A stretch of 64,000 nucleotides of DNA from Planctomycetaceae bacterium (GCA_021371965.1 JAJFVE010000141.1:36591-100590), one strand, 5' to 3'; positions 35,823-46,183 are shown, counted from the stretch's first letter. Numbers and translations are program-made. The notes: generated by a model not told the origin, from the letters alone.

Positions 35823-38156
35823 TCAATCGGCAAGCATGTTGACCACGTCCACCTGGCGGGACTTGGGGGTCACCTGGAGGAAGGTCAGCTTGCCGCCGCG
35901 CACTTGGCCTTCAAGGATGGTGTTCTGGGGAGCGTGCAGCTTGAACGACACGTCCCAGCCTTTCGGCCAAGCCGGAAGCAGGAAGATCTTGCCGCCGCGT
36001 TTTCCACCAAAGTCCGGCGGCGAGGCGGTGTCGTGTTGGAGCAGCATGAGCTGCAGGGTGCTCAGGATGTTGGAGCCGTGATCCTGGTCCGGCACCCAGT
36101 CGAAGTTGGGGCCCCAGAATGCCGGGAACGCCGCGCGCTTGTTGATCTTCCTCGCCCGCGCCGCCAGCAGCCTGCCTGCCTCCTGACCAAGCCCCAGGCA
36201 GGCCGCCTGCATGCTGTCCTTGCACCAACCTTCGTTGTGCCTGTTGGCTCGCCGTTCAAACGTCGTACGGCCGATCTCGAGATCCGCACTTCCGATCCCA
36301 TAGAGTTTGTATGGAAAGACCGCGTACAACTCCGGGTTCTCGCTGTTGCCGGCGCCGCCATGGGCGGCCGCCGGTCGCAGGAACTTCTTGCCGCCTGCTT
36401 CCGCCATAGGTATCGCCGGGAGTTGCTTGAGCATGCGACTCCATCGCAATCGCTGATCTTGGGTGGTGGTCTTCTCCGGCAGGGCAAGCAGGCGCGGAAG
36501 AACGTACCACAGGCCTGCGATGTCGGGCGTGGGGTTGGTGGCGGCTTGAAACGTCTCCAGCGCCTGGGAGGGCTTGAAGATGATCTTTCCATCCGTATCG
36601 CGCTTGGGCCAATAGAGCTCAAAGAAGGCTATCAGCGGATCGGCCACAGGCAGAAGTGTTTCGGTGACGAACCTCTCGTCACGCGTGTAATTGTAATACT
36701 CGAGCATCATCGCCGTCAGTTCGATGCCGTTGTTGAAGTGACGCCGAATGTAGTTGCTGCCGATCTCAGGGCCGGGGTTGTTCAATCCATAGTCGCCCAC
36801 GCCGGGCAGGCCCCAGAAGTACATGGTTTCGGGAAAGACGGCCGCGCCGTCCAGGCGGTAGTACGCCTTGGCGCGGGCCATGCTCAGGGGAATGGCCTGC
36901 TTGAACATCCGGAAGAACGGCTGCATCATCTCGAAGTTGCCGCTTGCCAGCATCGGCCAATAGACCAGCCGCGTGTTCTGAAACCAGTAATTGCCGCCCC
37001 AGCGCCGCCAGTCCGGGTCGCCGTCGGGTGTCTGGGGCGATGCGGCCGGATTGGCTTCGACGTTGAAGATCGTGCCGTTGAACTTGATCGGCGAGCCGCC
37101 GCGCCCCGCCGCGGCTGCAATGAATCGCTGCAGCACGTATCCCTGCGTCACCGGCGAGAGCGCAGTGGATGCGGGATCTTCGTCGACAAACACCCAGCTT
37201 CCTTCCCAGAAATCCGCCCACCATGCCGCGGTCTGGCGCCGGGCTTGCTCAAAGCTGGTGCGCGAGGCATCCTGTTCGATCCGCTTGAGTTTTTCCAGCC
37301 ACTCGCCTGCCGTCTGCGTCCGCTCCGCCAGCACGCACACCGCCAGTTCGTGTCGCTTGGCCGGCTTGTCAGATTTGACGGCTTTGGGTCCGTCCTGCAC
37401 CATTGCGCTGCCGCGGAGGCTGGCGCCGAAGGTGTGGTCGAGCAGCGGATCCGGGAACTTGCCGCTCAGCATCGCAAGATTCTCGCTCTTGAGAACCGTC
37501 TCATAGATGGAGCGTGTGTTGCGGTGATACCAGACCACCCCCGGCGCCGATGAGTTCACCACCACATCGGGCAAGACGACCGGTTTGGGATCCAGTTGAC
37601 TCAGCCCGTTGCCGGAATGCGAGTCGTCGCCGGGGCCAAACGGCCGCTCGCGCAGTCGCCAGAGTTCCACTTCCGCCCTGCACGACACCTCGGCGTCGGA
37701 TTCAGCCTGCACTCGGATCACCGGCTGGTTCGCGTCCACCCAGATGCCGATGGAGAGGTTCGAGTTGCGTCCTTGGGTGGTGATGCGGATCATTCCATCC
37801 CGCAGCTTGAGTTCCTGCTCGAAGCTGCTGGCCACCGCCAGCGGCGGATCGAACTTCACCCGCACGCGGCCGATCTTGCACAGCCGCGCGCTCTCATCCC
37901 AGGCATTGGTCTTGCTGATGTAGAACACGACATCGCCGCCGCGTTCCACCCAGGCGTTGATGCCAATATCGCCATTGCCCAGCGGCATTGAGTTGGCGGA
38001 GTTTCCGCCAGGGCTGTGCCACAGCACGTTGTAGGCATCCAGTTGCCCTTTGGCTGGCGGCTCGCCGGCGGCAGCAACGGCCGCCATGCAGGCCGCCATG
38101 GCCGTCGCCAACAAGAACGTCTGCATCGGACGAATATGTTTGGGATTAGGAGTCAT
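35823..38156 (-). CDS. Secreted GH95-like / DUF5703 glycoside hydrolase
   Basis: The 777-residue protein has a signal peptide (TFLLATAMAACMAAVAAAG) and a DUF5703-type beta-sandwich with MPLGNGDIGINAWVERGGDV and YISKTNAWDE. A helical-barrel region follows, with TQGYVLQRFIAAAAGRGGSP, RRWGGNYWFQNTRLVYWPML and the late MLLQHDTASPP. This is the GH95/GH65-clan plan; activity is probably alpha-fucosidase-like but unproven. Start 38156 gives a signal peptide; the longer frame to 38255 lies inside the upstream gene's coding end. It is second in a minus-strand run behind the beta-helix gene. Confidence 0.65.
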   Translation of the reverse strand: MTPNPKHIRPMQTFLLATAMAACMAAVAAAGEPPAKGQLDAYNVLWHSPGGNSANSMPLGNGDIGINAWVERGGDVVFYISKTNAWDESARLCKIGRVRVKFDPPLAVASSFEQELKLRDGMIRITTQGRNSNLSIGIWVDANQPVIRVQAESDAEVSCRAEVELWRLRERPFGPGDDSHSGNGLSQLDPKPVVLPDVVVNSSAPGVVWYHRNTRSIYETVLKSENLAMLSGKFPDPLLDHTFGASLRGSAMVQDGPKAVKSDKPAKRHELAVCVLAERTQTAGEWLEKLKRIEQDASRTSFEQARRQTAAWWADFWEGSWVFVDEDPASTALSPVTQGYVLQRFIAAAAGRGGSPIKFNGTIFNVEANPAASPQTPDGDPDWRRWGGNYWFQNTRLVYWPMLASGNFEMMQPFFRMFKQAIPLSMARAKAYYRLDGAAVFPETMYFWGLPGVGDYGLNNPGPEIGSNYIRRHFNNGIELTAMMLEYYNYTRDERFVTETLLPVADPLIAFFELYWPKRDTDGKIIFKPSQALETFQAATNPTPDIAGLWYVLPRLLALPEKTTTQDQRLRWSRMLKQLPAIPMAEAGGKKFLRPAAAHGGAGNSENPELYAVFPYKLYGIGSADLEIGRTTFERRANRHNEGWCKDSMQAACLGLGQEAGRLLAARARKINKRAAFPAFWGPNFDWVPDQDHGSNILSTLQLMLLQHDTASPPDFGGKRGGKIFLLPAWPKGWDVSFKLHAPQNTILEGQVRGGKLTFLQVTPKSRQVDVVNMLAD

Positions 38157-38161
38157 ATTGG

Positions 38162-41100
38162 TTACTCGAATCGGAACCAGTCCATCGTCTGTACATTCTG
38201 ATGCGGGAATATCAGGAACAGATCGTGCCGGCCCTTGGTCTTTTCTATCGGACATGTGTTCTGCCCGAATTGTAGTTCGCCGATCCTCTTGCCGTCGGGG
38301 GTATCCAGACGAACTTCGACGGCCGTGCCTTGGTGGGGCTGGATGGCCAGTTCCTTACCCGGCAGGCCGGGCACAATGAACGCGTCGCCCACCGCCCTGT
38401 AGTGCATCGTGACGGTGGCCCAGAAGTTGCCCCAGCCGTGCATGGCCGGGGCCCAGGGCTTGTCATCCTGCACGACCTTGACCAGGAACTGGTTCCAGCC
38501 CTGCTTGAACGCAAGCTCCACACGGGGTGTCTTGTTTACGTCGCCGACCTTTGAGAACACCTGCCGGCCGTTGAGCCACACCTTCACGCCATGGCTGCCG
38601 CGGATCTCAACGCCTGTCCTTCCGCCATTCCTGGCATACACGCTCGATCGCATGTAGGCCGCGCCGTTGGCGTGGTTCTCGCCGTTGGCCACGTCGCAGT
38701 TGATCACGCCCAGGGGATGCTTGACCGTCGCACGACTCACCAGCGGTTCGGTCACTACCGACCATTTGACGGCATCGGGATTCTTTTCCGGCTCGAAGGC
38801 CACGTCGATCAGTTCCGGCCCCCTTTTGCCCGCCTGCGTGTAGACGGGGCTGACCTGCCAGTATGGAATCGGACACCATGAATCGCCCAGTTCCATCGCG
38901 GCGATACTCTTGCCAGCGATGGTGGTCTGGAAAGCCTGCTTGGGCGTCAGCCACTCCAGCCTCGCGCGGAACTGCCTGCACCGGCCGTCGGCGAAGTCCA
39001 CGTTGTCGTATCGAACCCACGCCCCTTTCTCCAGGCCGCGCGTGGAATACGGTCTGACCTGCTCGCCGGCAGCATGGCTTTTGTAGATACGCGTGAAGTT
39101 GGCGGCTTTCCACGTCTGCCCGGCGGGATGGTCGAACACCTCGGCCAGGCTGAACGGGTAGTCTTTCTGCAGCCCGATCTGAGTCATGTCGGTCTGCTGA
39201 AAACCCAGCCTGAGGGCCGGCGAGTCGGGCTTGAGGCGATAGTCGCTGTAGTGCGCGTCCCACCACGGGCGCTTGCGGTCGAACATAGGATCGGCATAGA
39301 TCGAGCCCTGCTCGATCTTTCCGCCTTTGGCCGCTTCTTCGACCTGTCTCCGGATCCGCTGGCGGTCCTGGGCCGATCCGGCCTGATCGCCGTGAGGCTG
39401 ATAATAATAAACGTTCCTGGCCGCTTCCTTGAGGATCGGATGCGGCACGCCTCCGACCGTCTCGTGGCCGTGGCCTCCTTGGTAAAGGTTTGAAATCTGC
39501 GCCGCCACGATGTTGTTAGACCAGACCATGTCATGGGCCGCCTCGACAAATGGACCGATCGTCGCCGCGGCGGAAAGCGTGCTGTCGGCCAGGATGTTGT
39601 TGACGGTGTTCTGGTCGTTGCCTTTGCACATGACGGCCCGCGAGCGGCCGCCGCCGGCGATCCAGTACATGACGTTGCCCCGCAGCGTCGCCTTGTGGGC
39701 CCCGTCGTCATTAAACAGCGTGTGCAGCCATTCGTCCCAGCCGCCGTTCTGCACCTGGTCGTGCAGCGCGTTGTACTCCCACACGTTGCCGGTGCCGGCG
39801 CCCCACATGGAAATCATGCCCATGTCGCTGCCGGAGCGGGCGATCTGCGAGAAGTCATTGAAGCGGACGACATTGTTGCGCGAATGGTTCAGCTCGGCCC
39901 CCTGGTTCTGCTCGGTCACCACGTATCCGTCGTACAGCTTTACGTCGGTCGCGCCGAAAGGCTTCTCAGTCTCGGGCCGGCGCGGGTCATTGGGAGTCTG
40001 AACGTAGAAGTACAGCACGTTGATCATCTGCGGGCGCCAGCCCTTGAGCGTCACGCCGTAATGCGTGATGCCGTGAAAGACGTTATGCTCCACCAGGTTG
40101 TCGCCGCTGAAGGTCAGATAGACGCCGGCCCCGTCGAAGGCAAAGCGGCCGATGTCGTAGAAGACATTGTTGCGGACCACGTTCTTCTTGTTGACGTAAG
40201 ACTCGGCAACCGTTTTGAAAGGTCCGCGGCCGCATTCCCAGCCCATGAAGAACAGCCCGTTGCAGCCGGCGTTCTCGATCCAGCAATTCTCGACGACGTT
40301 CTCCTGCGCCCAGCGGTTGAAGATGGCGCCCATGAACCCCGCTCCGTAGAGTTTGCTGTTGCGGATGGTCACCTTGCGGGCATTCTCGATGAAGAATTGC
40401 CCGTGGCGCATGTCCGGGGCCAGAACACCGTCGCCGAGCGTTCTTCCGCCCCATGGCCGGCCGTCATATTCGCCATGCCAGGCGGTGTCATAGCAGGCGC
40501 CCCTGCGCCATGCGGGGGCGAAATCCGAGCCGATCATGTACAAACCGTCGAAGATCAGATTGCCGGCGATCTGGTTCATCGAGCGGCCTTGGACGACCAG
40601 CACATCCTGGGTCGTCCCCAGCACGACCACCTGATCTTCGATGGGCAACTTGCGCGGCGTGTAGATCAGCCGCGTTCCTTCGCGACGCCAATTGCCTGCA
40701 GGGGCCCCTTCGAAGTGATGGAGAATGCCGCCGTTGGCCGAGCGTTCGTTCTCAAACAGCGTGAAGTGCTGCTGCAGGTCGGGCACGTCGGCGGCGACCT
40801 CGGTGTCGTTGAGCTTCTTCCAGTTGGAGATGCGACGTCCGCCATAGATGCGGCTGCCCAGATTCGGCGCACCGCGGTAGGTGATGGTGTGACCATCGCG
40901 GCCGCTATCGCGATCGTCGAACACCACTGCCGTGTCGATGAAGTAGTTTCCGGCCGCCAAGTGAACGGTGACGTCTTCCTTCATGCCGGCGGCGATGGTC
41001 CTGCGAACCACATCCCGCGCGCCGGCAAGGGTGGCCAGCGGGCGGGCCTTCGTTCCCGGGCTGCTGTCGCTTCCGCCGGGCGAGACATAAATGTCCGCGG

Positions 41101-41191
41101 CGATCAGCGGTTGGCAGATCGCCAGCCCGGCCAAGAGGGCAATAGATCCGGACAAGCGGCTACTGAAATGTGAAACAGTGTTGTTCTTCAC
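38162..41191 (-). CDS. Secreted right-handed beta-helix protein with C-terminal binding domains
   Basis: The 1009-residue protein (GTG start) has a signal peptide ending LIAADIYVSPGGSDSSPGT, the usual N-cap of beta-helix polysaccharide lyases and epimerases. Long runs of short Asn/Val repeats follow (VTIRNSKLYGAGFMGAIF, NVVENCWIENAGCNGLFF, NVVRNNVFYDIGRFAFDG). The C-terminal 300 residues contain a PA14/CBM-like segment (GVKVWLNGRQVF) and a final CBM6-like strand pair. It probably binds or cleaves a polysaccharide outside the cell. The catalytic residues are not identifiable by eye. It ends 5 bases before the next gene's start. Confidence 0.7.
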   Translation of the reverse strand: MKNNTVSHFSSRLSGSIALLAGLAICQPLIAADIYVSPGGSDSSPGTKARPLATLAGARDVVRRTIAAGMKEDVTVHLAAGNYFIDTAVVFDDRDSGRDGHTITYRGAPNLGSRIYGGRRISNWKKLNDTEVAADVPDLQQHFTLFENERSANGGILHHFEGAPAGNWRREGTRLIYTPRKLPIEDQVVVLGTTQDVLVVQGRSMNQIAGNLIFDGLYMIGSDFAPAWRRGACYDTAWHGEYDGRPWGGRTLGDGVLAPDMRHGQFFIENARKVTIRNSKLYGAGFMGAIFNRWAQENVVENCWIENAGCNGLFFMGWECGRGPFKTVAESYVNKKNVVRNNVFYDIGRFAFDGAGVYLTFSGDNLVEHNVFHGITHYGVTLKGWRPQMINVLYFYVQTPNDPRRPETEKPFGATDVKLYDGYVVTEQNQGAELNHSRNNVVRFNDFSQIARSGSDMGMISMWGAGTGNVWEYNALHDQVQNGGWDEWLHTLFNDDGAHKATLRGNVMYWIAGGGRSRAVMCKGNDQNTVNNILADSTLSAAATIGPFVEAAHDMVWSNNIVAAQISNLYQGGHGHETVGGVPHPILKEAARNVYYYQPHGDQAGSAQDRQRIRRQVEEAAKGGKIEQGSIYADPMFDRKRPWWDAHYSDYRLKPDSPALRLGFQQTDMTQIGLQKDYPFSLAEVFDHPAGQTWKAANFTRIYKSHAAGEQVRPYSTRGLEKGAWVRYDNVDFADGRCRQFRARLEWLTPKQAFQTTIAGKSIAAMELGDSWCPIPYWQVSPVYTQAGKRGPELIDVAFEPEKNPDAVKWSVVTEPLVSRATVKHPLGVINCDVANGENHANGAAYMRSSVYARNGGRTGVEIRGSHGVKVWLNGRQVFSKVGDVNKTPRVELAFKQGWNQFLVKVVQDDKPWAPAMHGWGNFWATVTMHYRAVGDAFIVPGLPGKELAIQPHQGTAVEVRLDTPDGKRIGELQFGQNTCPIEKTKGRHDLFLIFPHQNVQTMDWFRFE

Positions 41192-41248
41192 GAGCGTCTC
41201 GGTTTTGAGGTCGGCAGCGGCAGAGTCTGCCTATTAAACACGCGGCAC

Positions 41249-44200
41249 TCATGTGCCACAAGGACTGCTGCCCGCCGGGGTCTCTGCAAGGGGGACCACG
41301 CTTACCCCGAGTGCGGGGCCTCCATTGGGGGCGCGAATGCTGAGGCAGGCTCCCCAATCCAACGTATTCTGCGTGATCTTGCAGAGTATCGTGTTCTCTC
41401 CGGCCCTGAGCGTGCCGAAAAACTTGTCCTGGTCCGGATTTACTGCACGTATCGCTGACTGCGAATGGATCAACGTGCCATTGAGCCATACCTCGATCCC
41501 GTCATCACTTCCAGCGCCAAAGAGGACCTTCTGCTCCACTCCTGATCGAACGATGGCCTTCATGTAGGCCACGCGGCTGTTGCCGCCGAAGATGTCCTTG
41601 AGGGGCACGATACGGGGGCCCGTCTTGGCGCGACAGTTGTACGGTTTCCACGCGGCCTTGGCACCGGTCTCTGGAGCAAAGACGGTCTTATTGTTCGCCA
41701 GCAGATAGGGGCCCGACAGGTTCCACGATGCGACGTACGCGTCCGTCGCCCCTATCTCATCAAGCAGATATTTCTGCGCCTTGCGAGCGGCCTGTGACAA
41801 TTCCCGGTCAGGGTCCTTGCTGGATCGAGTCAATACTTCATCCAGCTTTGGCTCTTTGACCAGGGGCAGGAGCTGCAACAGGATCGTGCGGCCGGGCCCT
41901 GTCGTTTCGGCCAAGGTTGCCAGCATGGGCTCCTGGGACTTGCCCCGATCACTCACCCTCGCGCAAATGGCATTCAATGCCTGCTCCATCGCAACCCGCC
42001 GCTGCCTGTCTGGCGACACGACCAACAACTTCGACAAAGGCCCGATTTCGGATTGCCTGCCGGTCTTGGTCAAGGTCGCCAAGGCGCTGCGGACCACATC
42101 TTCGTTCGCATCACGGACGCACTCCAGCACGGTATCCTGCAGATCGATCAGGGCAAGCATGGGCATCAGAGCAGCCCGCACCCGCCCTTTGTCCTTCTGC
42201 ATTGCCGTCAGCACCTCGCTACGGAACAGGCCCTTGTTGTCACTCTTGCCGTAAAGCGTTCTCACTGCCCGTCGGATTGCCGCGTGTACGGCCTCACGGT
42301 CCGTCGTCGACAACAGGGCAAGCAATGAGCCCAGCTGTTTCGGATCGCCTCCCAGTTCGGCCTGCTTGACCTTCGACCATAGGCGGATGTTCTTCACTTC
42401 ATCGCTCAGCCGCCGCGCGTATTCAGAACTGCCGCTATTGGAAATCTCCTCCATCCATTGCAGGATGCTGGGCCTGTCCGTAAAGGTCCAGGCATGTCGC
42501 AGAAGTTCCTGCAGACAGGTCTCGCGCAATTCAGGGCTGAGGTCCGCATACATCGTTTTTGCTTCCGCCAGCGCCGGCGTGTACGACTTGCTGAAGCGCT
42601 CCCTGAGCATGCACGTCAGTTCGAAGATCCGTTCATAGATCAGGGGACTCTTTTTGAGTTGTTCCAGCCGCTTGAGCCGATCGTTAGGATAGACGGTGCA
42701 ACAGGAGTTGAGATAGGGTTCCGCCTCGGCGCGAACTCCGATCAATACATTCCCCTCCTTGACGCTGGAGCCGTTGCTGACGCGAAATCGCAGGCGTTGC
42801 GGGCCGATCTGGTCGAGTCGCGGGGTCCAGACGATCTTGCCGCTGCTGCGATCCAGCGCCATCCCCTCCGAGGCGTTCAGCAATTGATAGAGCAGATGGC
42901 GGCCCTTTCCGGCGGCGGTCCCACAGGTGATGGTGGTTTCCTTGCCCACGATGGCGTCCACCGGTTTCAGTTTGTTGAGCTCAACGGCCTCCTGGTCAGA
43001 GCCGTTTTGCTTCACGTGAATCTCCAACGATTCGGTGAAGGCTACCTGCTGTTCGATGGAGACCGTGAAATCCACGCGCCAGGAGCCGGGCTTGTCAGCC
43101 AGCCACTCAAAGGATCCATTCTGGAGCGACGCACCCTGCGGCGCGTGGCTCATCCGAATGTCGACCAGGTCCATGCGGCTATGTTCCACCCGGGCCGGCG
43201 CCTTCACCATATTCCCCTGCGCGACCGTCACGCCTGGCAGCGGTTTCAGACGCGGCTTTTCGAAGGGCATCACCTTGACGCGCCAGGCGCGGCTGCGCGT
43301 GAGGAAGCCGTCGTCACGGCGCACGCGTTCAGGCTGGACGCTCAAATTCGCTCCGAGCTGATGGTAGCCCGGGGTGGCCATGGCGCCTCCAAACTGGAAG
43401 GCAACCTCGCCCTTGCGGGACGTGGCCGTTTGTTTCCCATCCACATAGAAATCCAGCTGCGACTCCAGCCACGCAGGAGGCTCGCAGATGAACTTCATCG
43501 CCTTGAGGCTGAAGGTTTGCGATTCGCCTTTCCACAGCACGACCTCCCCGGGCGCCGGAGAGACATGATCGAACATGGTGATCGTCCGAAAGAAGCAGGT
43601 TTCCATGACTTCATTGCAGACCGTGCAGTACAAGAGACTGCCGGCGCAATGCATCACGCAATCCGGCTCAGGCCGATAGAACTTCTTGGCCCAGGCACCG
43701 CCCTCGTAATTGCCCACCTGGGAGCCTTCCGGCAGCTTCAGGGAGCCAAATACCCCCGGCCACATGTCCTGCGTCCAATAGTGCCACTGGGTCAGCAGCG
43801 GATTTGATTCCCCCGTGCCGTTCTTCCCTTCCCACAGGGAACCGAGGCTCCCGTCATAGGCACCCTGGCGGTGGACATAGGTGTCACCCAGTCCGCCGAC
43901 GCTGTGGCCCAGTTCGTGATGCAGCGTCAGCACGTTGACGGCGGTGTCCCGATTGCCTGTAACGACCGCCCACGGGCCGCAAGAGGCCGTCGCGAACGTG
44001 GAGTTGTGAATGACGACTGTGGCATCTGACTTGGCGGCGTAGTTGGCGAACTGGATGGCCGGTTGATTCTGGCATCCGAGGATCTGCCCTTTGTAGCCGT
44101 CCACATGGACGCGCGTCTTGTCCAGGCCTTCATCGTCCACAAGCACCCCGTACACATTAATCATGTCCTGATACCGCTTCCAGGGGCCTTGGGAAAAGAG

Positions 44201-44497
44201 CGTGTTCTTGAGACGATTGCACATGGCGAAAAACACGTCGGTATCTTTCGCCCCGTATCCAGCCGAAACGACCATGACATTGAAGGCTCCCCGCCCCGCG
44301 CCGCAGTCGTGGATCACCCTGATGTCAACCACGCCCCTGGTCTTGCGCAGATGTTCCATGTAGTCACGCCGGATGACAGAGGCATCGGCCTCGGCGGCTG
44401 CAGCACGGCCTGCCGGTGCGGCGAGCAGCAGCCCAAGGATCAAGACGAGAAGAGAGGATAAGGTGCCTGCGGCGCGGCAGTCTTCGTTGCCGTGCAT
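41249..44497 (-). CDS. Secreted M64-type metallopeptidase with Ig-like and HEAT-like regions
   Basis: The 1082-residue protein has a signal peptide (LLVLILGLLLAAPAG), then an M64 (IgA peptidase) domain. Its features are FNVMVVSAGYGAKDTDVFF at 72-90, a zinc motif HELGH at 194-198 in LTLHHELGHSVGGLGDTY and a late Cys cluster (CVMHCAGSLLYCTVC). Two Ig-like modules follow (about residues 300-600), then a helical-repeat region of HEAT type (about 620-930). A C-terminal domain with GSDDGIEVWLNGTLIHSQ resembles a PA14/sulfatase-associated binding module. Start 44497 gives the best signal peptide; ATG 44521 is also possible. Confidence 0.7.
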   Translation of the reverse strand: MHGNEDCRAAGTLSSLLVLILGLLLAAPAGRAAAAEADASVIRRDYMEHLRKTRGVVDIRVIHDCGAGRGAFNVMVVSAGYGAKDTDVFFAMCNRLKNTLFSQGPWKRYQDMINVYGVLVDDEGLDKTRVHVDGYKGQILGCQNQPAIQFANYAAKSDATVVIHNSTFATASCGPWAVVTGNRDTAVNVLTLHHELGHSVGGLGDTYVHRQGAYDGSLGSLWEGKNGTGESNPLLTQWHYWTQDMWPGVFGSLKLPEGSQVGNYEGGAWAKKFYRPEPDCVMHCAGSLLYCTVCNEVMETCFFRTITMFDHVSPAPGEVVLWKGESQTFSLKAMKFICEPPAWLESQLDFYVDGKQTATSRKGEVAFQFGGAMATPGYHQLGANLSVQPERVRRDDGFLTRSRAWRVKVMPFEKPRLKPLPGVTVAQGNMVKAPARVEHSRMDLVDIRMSHAPQGASLQNGSFEWLADKPGSWRVDFTVSIEQQVAFTESLEIHVKQNGSDQEAVELNKLKPVDAIVGKETTITCGTAAGKGRHLLYQLLNASEGMALDRSSGKIVWTPRLDQIGPQRLRFRVSNGSSVKEGNVLIGVRAEAEPYLNSCCTVYPNDRLKRLEQLKKSPLIYERIFELTCMLRERFSKSYTPALAEAKTMYADLSPELRETCLQELLRHAWTFTDRPSILQWMEEISNSGSSEYARRLSDEVKNIRLWSKVKQAELGGDPKQLGSLLALLSTTDREAVHAAIRRAVRTLYGKSDNKGLFRSEVLTAMQKDKGRVRAALMPMLALIDLQDTVLECVRDANEDVVRSALATLTKTGRQSEIGPLSKLLVVSPDRQRRVAMEQALNAICARVSDRGKSQEPMLATLAETTGPGRTILLQLLPLVKEPKLDEVLTRSSKDPDRELSQAARKAQKYLLDEIGATDAYVASWNLSGPYLLANNKTVFAPETGAKAAWKPYNCRAKTGPRIVPLKDIFGGNSRVAYMKAIVRSGVEQKVLFGAGSDDGIEVWLNGTLIHSQSAIRAVNPDQDKFFGTLRAGENTILCKITQNTLDWGACLSIRAPNGGPALGVSVVPLAETPAGSSPCGT

Positions 44498-44570
44498 GTT
44501 TGGGGCTGTTTCCTTGATCATCCTCAAGGCCTTTGCGTTAGAGGCTCTGTTCTTCCGCGCCGTGGTCCAC

Positions 44571-46112
44571 TCACGGATTCCTGGGTCGCGGTTTGAAGGT
44601 GCGGGAGTCCAGAACCTCGCCGGTCTCGTACGCCAGCGCCTGGTAGCTGCACTTGCCGTCCTTGATCGTGAACACGCAGAAATTATACTTCGTCCAGCCC
44701 GGGGACATCGGTGAGCCCACACCGCCCGTGATGATGCTCGGCACGCTGGCCGGAACCGGCGGGGGGATGTATTCGAACTTGCCCGCGCAGCCCAGGGACG
44801 CGGTGGCCCTGTACTTGGCCAGCAGCGGCTGCAGGACCGTCTTGTCGTACTCGACGCCGGGCTGCCCGCGGCCAAACGGGAGGGTCGTGTACGCCGGGTA
44901 GCTCGTCACCTCGAAGAGGAAGTCCTCTTTGGCGTCCTTGAGGGCGCCCTCGAACCACTCGGCGAATCGTGGCCCCTGGGCGGCGGCGGATAATCCGTCG
45001 ACGCCGACGAAGCGGACGGGCCCGCAGGCCCAGCTCCAGGGGGCCCAGGCCCCGTCCGCAGTGGGGTGGTAGAACATCCAGGAGAACTGCTGCGAGTACC
45101 AGTCCTTGTAGGCGGGCACGACGCACATCGGCTTGCGGGCCAGCAGGTCCGCCAGCGGCGAGAAGAACAGCTCGTCCCACACCGCGTCCCAATAGGCGTA
45201 GATCACGAGCGAGCCGGTGTGGATGATGAAGTCCGGGTCGAGTTCGAGAATCTTCTTCGCCGCCGCCGACAGGCCGGCCGGCCCGGTATTGGCGGCGGTC
45301 TGCCCCATCACCACGAACTTGAGCCCCTTGGCCGGGTCGGGTACGCGGACGTCATATGCAGCCGACTCCTTCGCCCCCGCCGCCGGACCCGTCAGCACGC
45401 TGTACCGGAACTTCCTGGTGCCCTTGGGCAGCGAAACGCGGACCTGATGCAGCGTGCCTCGCGGGAACGAATGCACTTGTTCGGCTCCAGCCGGCTCGAG
45501 CGGCTTGACCTTCACCGCCAGTGGACAGGGAATCCACGTTCGGCAGGCCAGCGTGAAATAGTCCTCGCCGATGGGTCCCAGCGCCGGACCGCTGCGCAGG
45601 GCCAGCGCCGTCGGCGGCGAGACCGTCAGTTGGAACTCGGCGGTCTTCACGCCGCGAAGCAGGCAACGTCCGCGGAAGAGCAGTTCGTTCGCGCCCTTCT
45701 TGAGCAACTGCGGGTCGACGCCCCAGCGAAGGTAGAGCGTATTGCTGCCGGGGATCTCCGGCGGGGCGGCCTTGCCGTTGACGGTGAAGACGGCCTCCTC
45801 CAGGATCAATGGGTTCGAGATGTACCGCCCGCCGACGACGTAGTTGTTGACGGGGGTGATGACGCCGTCGGCGACCTTCGTGGCAAACCAGAGCATGCCG
45901 ACGGCGGCAGGATCGTCGATCTCGAACGTCGCCCGCCCGTACACCGGCGCCTTGTCGGCGGCGGGGGGCTGATCGGTGAAGGTCTTGCCTGCGTCGCTGC
46001 TGTAGGCCCATTGGACCTTCAGCGGCGTCGCAGGCGGCGGGGAGGCTGCTGTTGCGGCCGCCGCCCAGGCCAGGATCGCCACGCACGCGATACGCCGGAT
46101 GGTGGTTCGCAC
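44571..46112 (-). CDS. Secreted metallophosphoesterase-like protein lacking metal motifs (paralog A)
   Basis: The 513-residue protein (GTG start; AAAGGAG 5 bases upstream) has a signal peptide, an N-terminal Ig-like part (VQWAYSSDAGKTFTDQPP) and a middle beta domain. The C-terminal region follows a calcineurin-like phosphoesterase, but with its metal ligands replaced: FIIHTGSL at 295-302 instead of HTGDL, and VVPAYKDW at 331-338 instead of PGNHD. The final GHxH is not visible. It is clearly paralogous to the protein at 48385-50154. It may be a pseudoenzyme that binds a ligand. It sits between the M64 peptidase and GH10 genes. Confidence 0.6.
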   Translation of the reverse strand: MRTTIRRIACVAILAWAAAATAASPPPATPLKVQWAYSSDAGKTFTDQPPAADKAPVYGRATFEIDDPAAVGMLWFATKVADGVITPVNNYVVGGRYISNPLILEEAVFTVNGKAAPPEIPGSNTLYLRWGVDPQLLKKGANELLFRGRCLLRGVKTAEFQLTVSPPTALALRSGPALGPIGEDYFTLACRTWIPCPLAVKVKPLEPAGAEQVHSFPRGTLHQVRVSLPKGTRKFRYSVLTGPAAGAKESAAYDVRVPDPAKGLKFVVMGQTAANTGPAGLSAAAKKILELDPDFIIHTGSLVIYAYWDAVWDELFFSPLADLLARKPMCVVPAYKDWYSQQFSWMFYHPTADGAWAPWSWACGPVRFVGVDGLSAAAQGPRFAEWFEGALKDAKEDFLFEVTSYPAYTTLPFGRGQPGVEYDKTVLQPLLAKYRATASLGCAGKFEYIPPPVPASVPSIITGGVGSPMSPGWTKYNFCVFTIKDGKCSYQALAYETGEVLDSRTFKPRPRNP

Positions 46113-46183
46113 GATTGCTCCTTTCATCGGCCGGTCAGGTTCAAAGCTCTTGCCGCCCGGCCCCGTGGTGAAGGTGTACGCGG

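Noticed and set aside
39533..41173. 546-codon plus-strand open frame
   Set aside because: It is antisense to the beta-helix gene, whose repeats and signal peptide are convincing.
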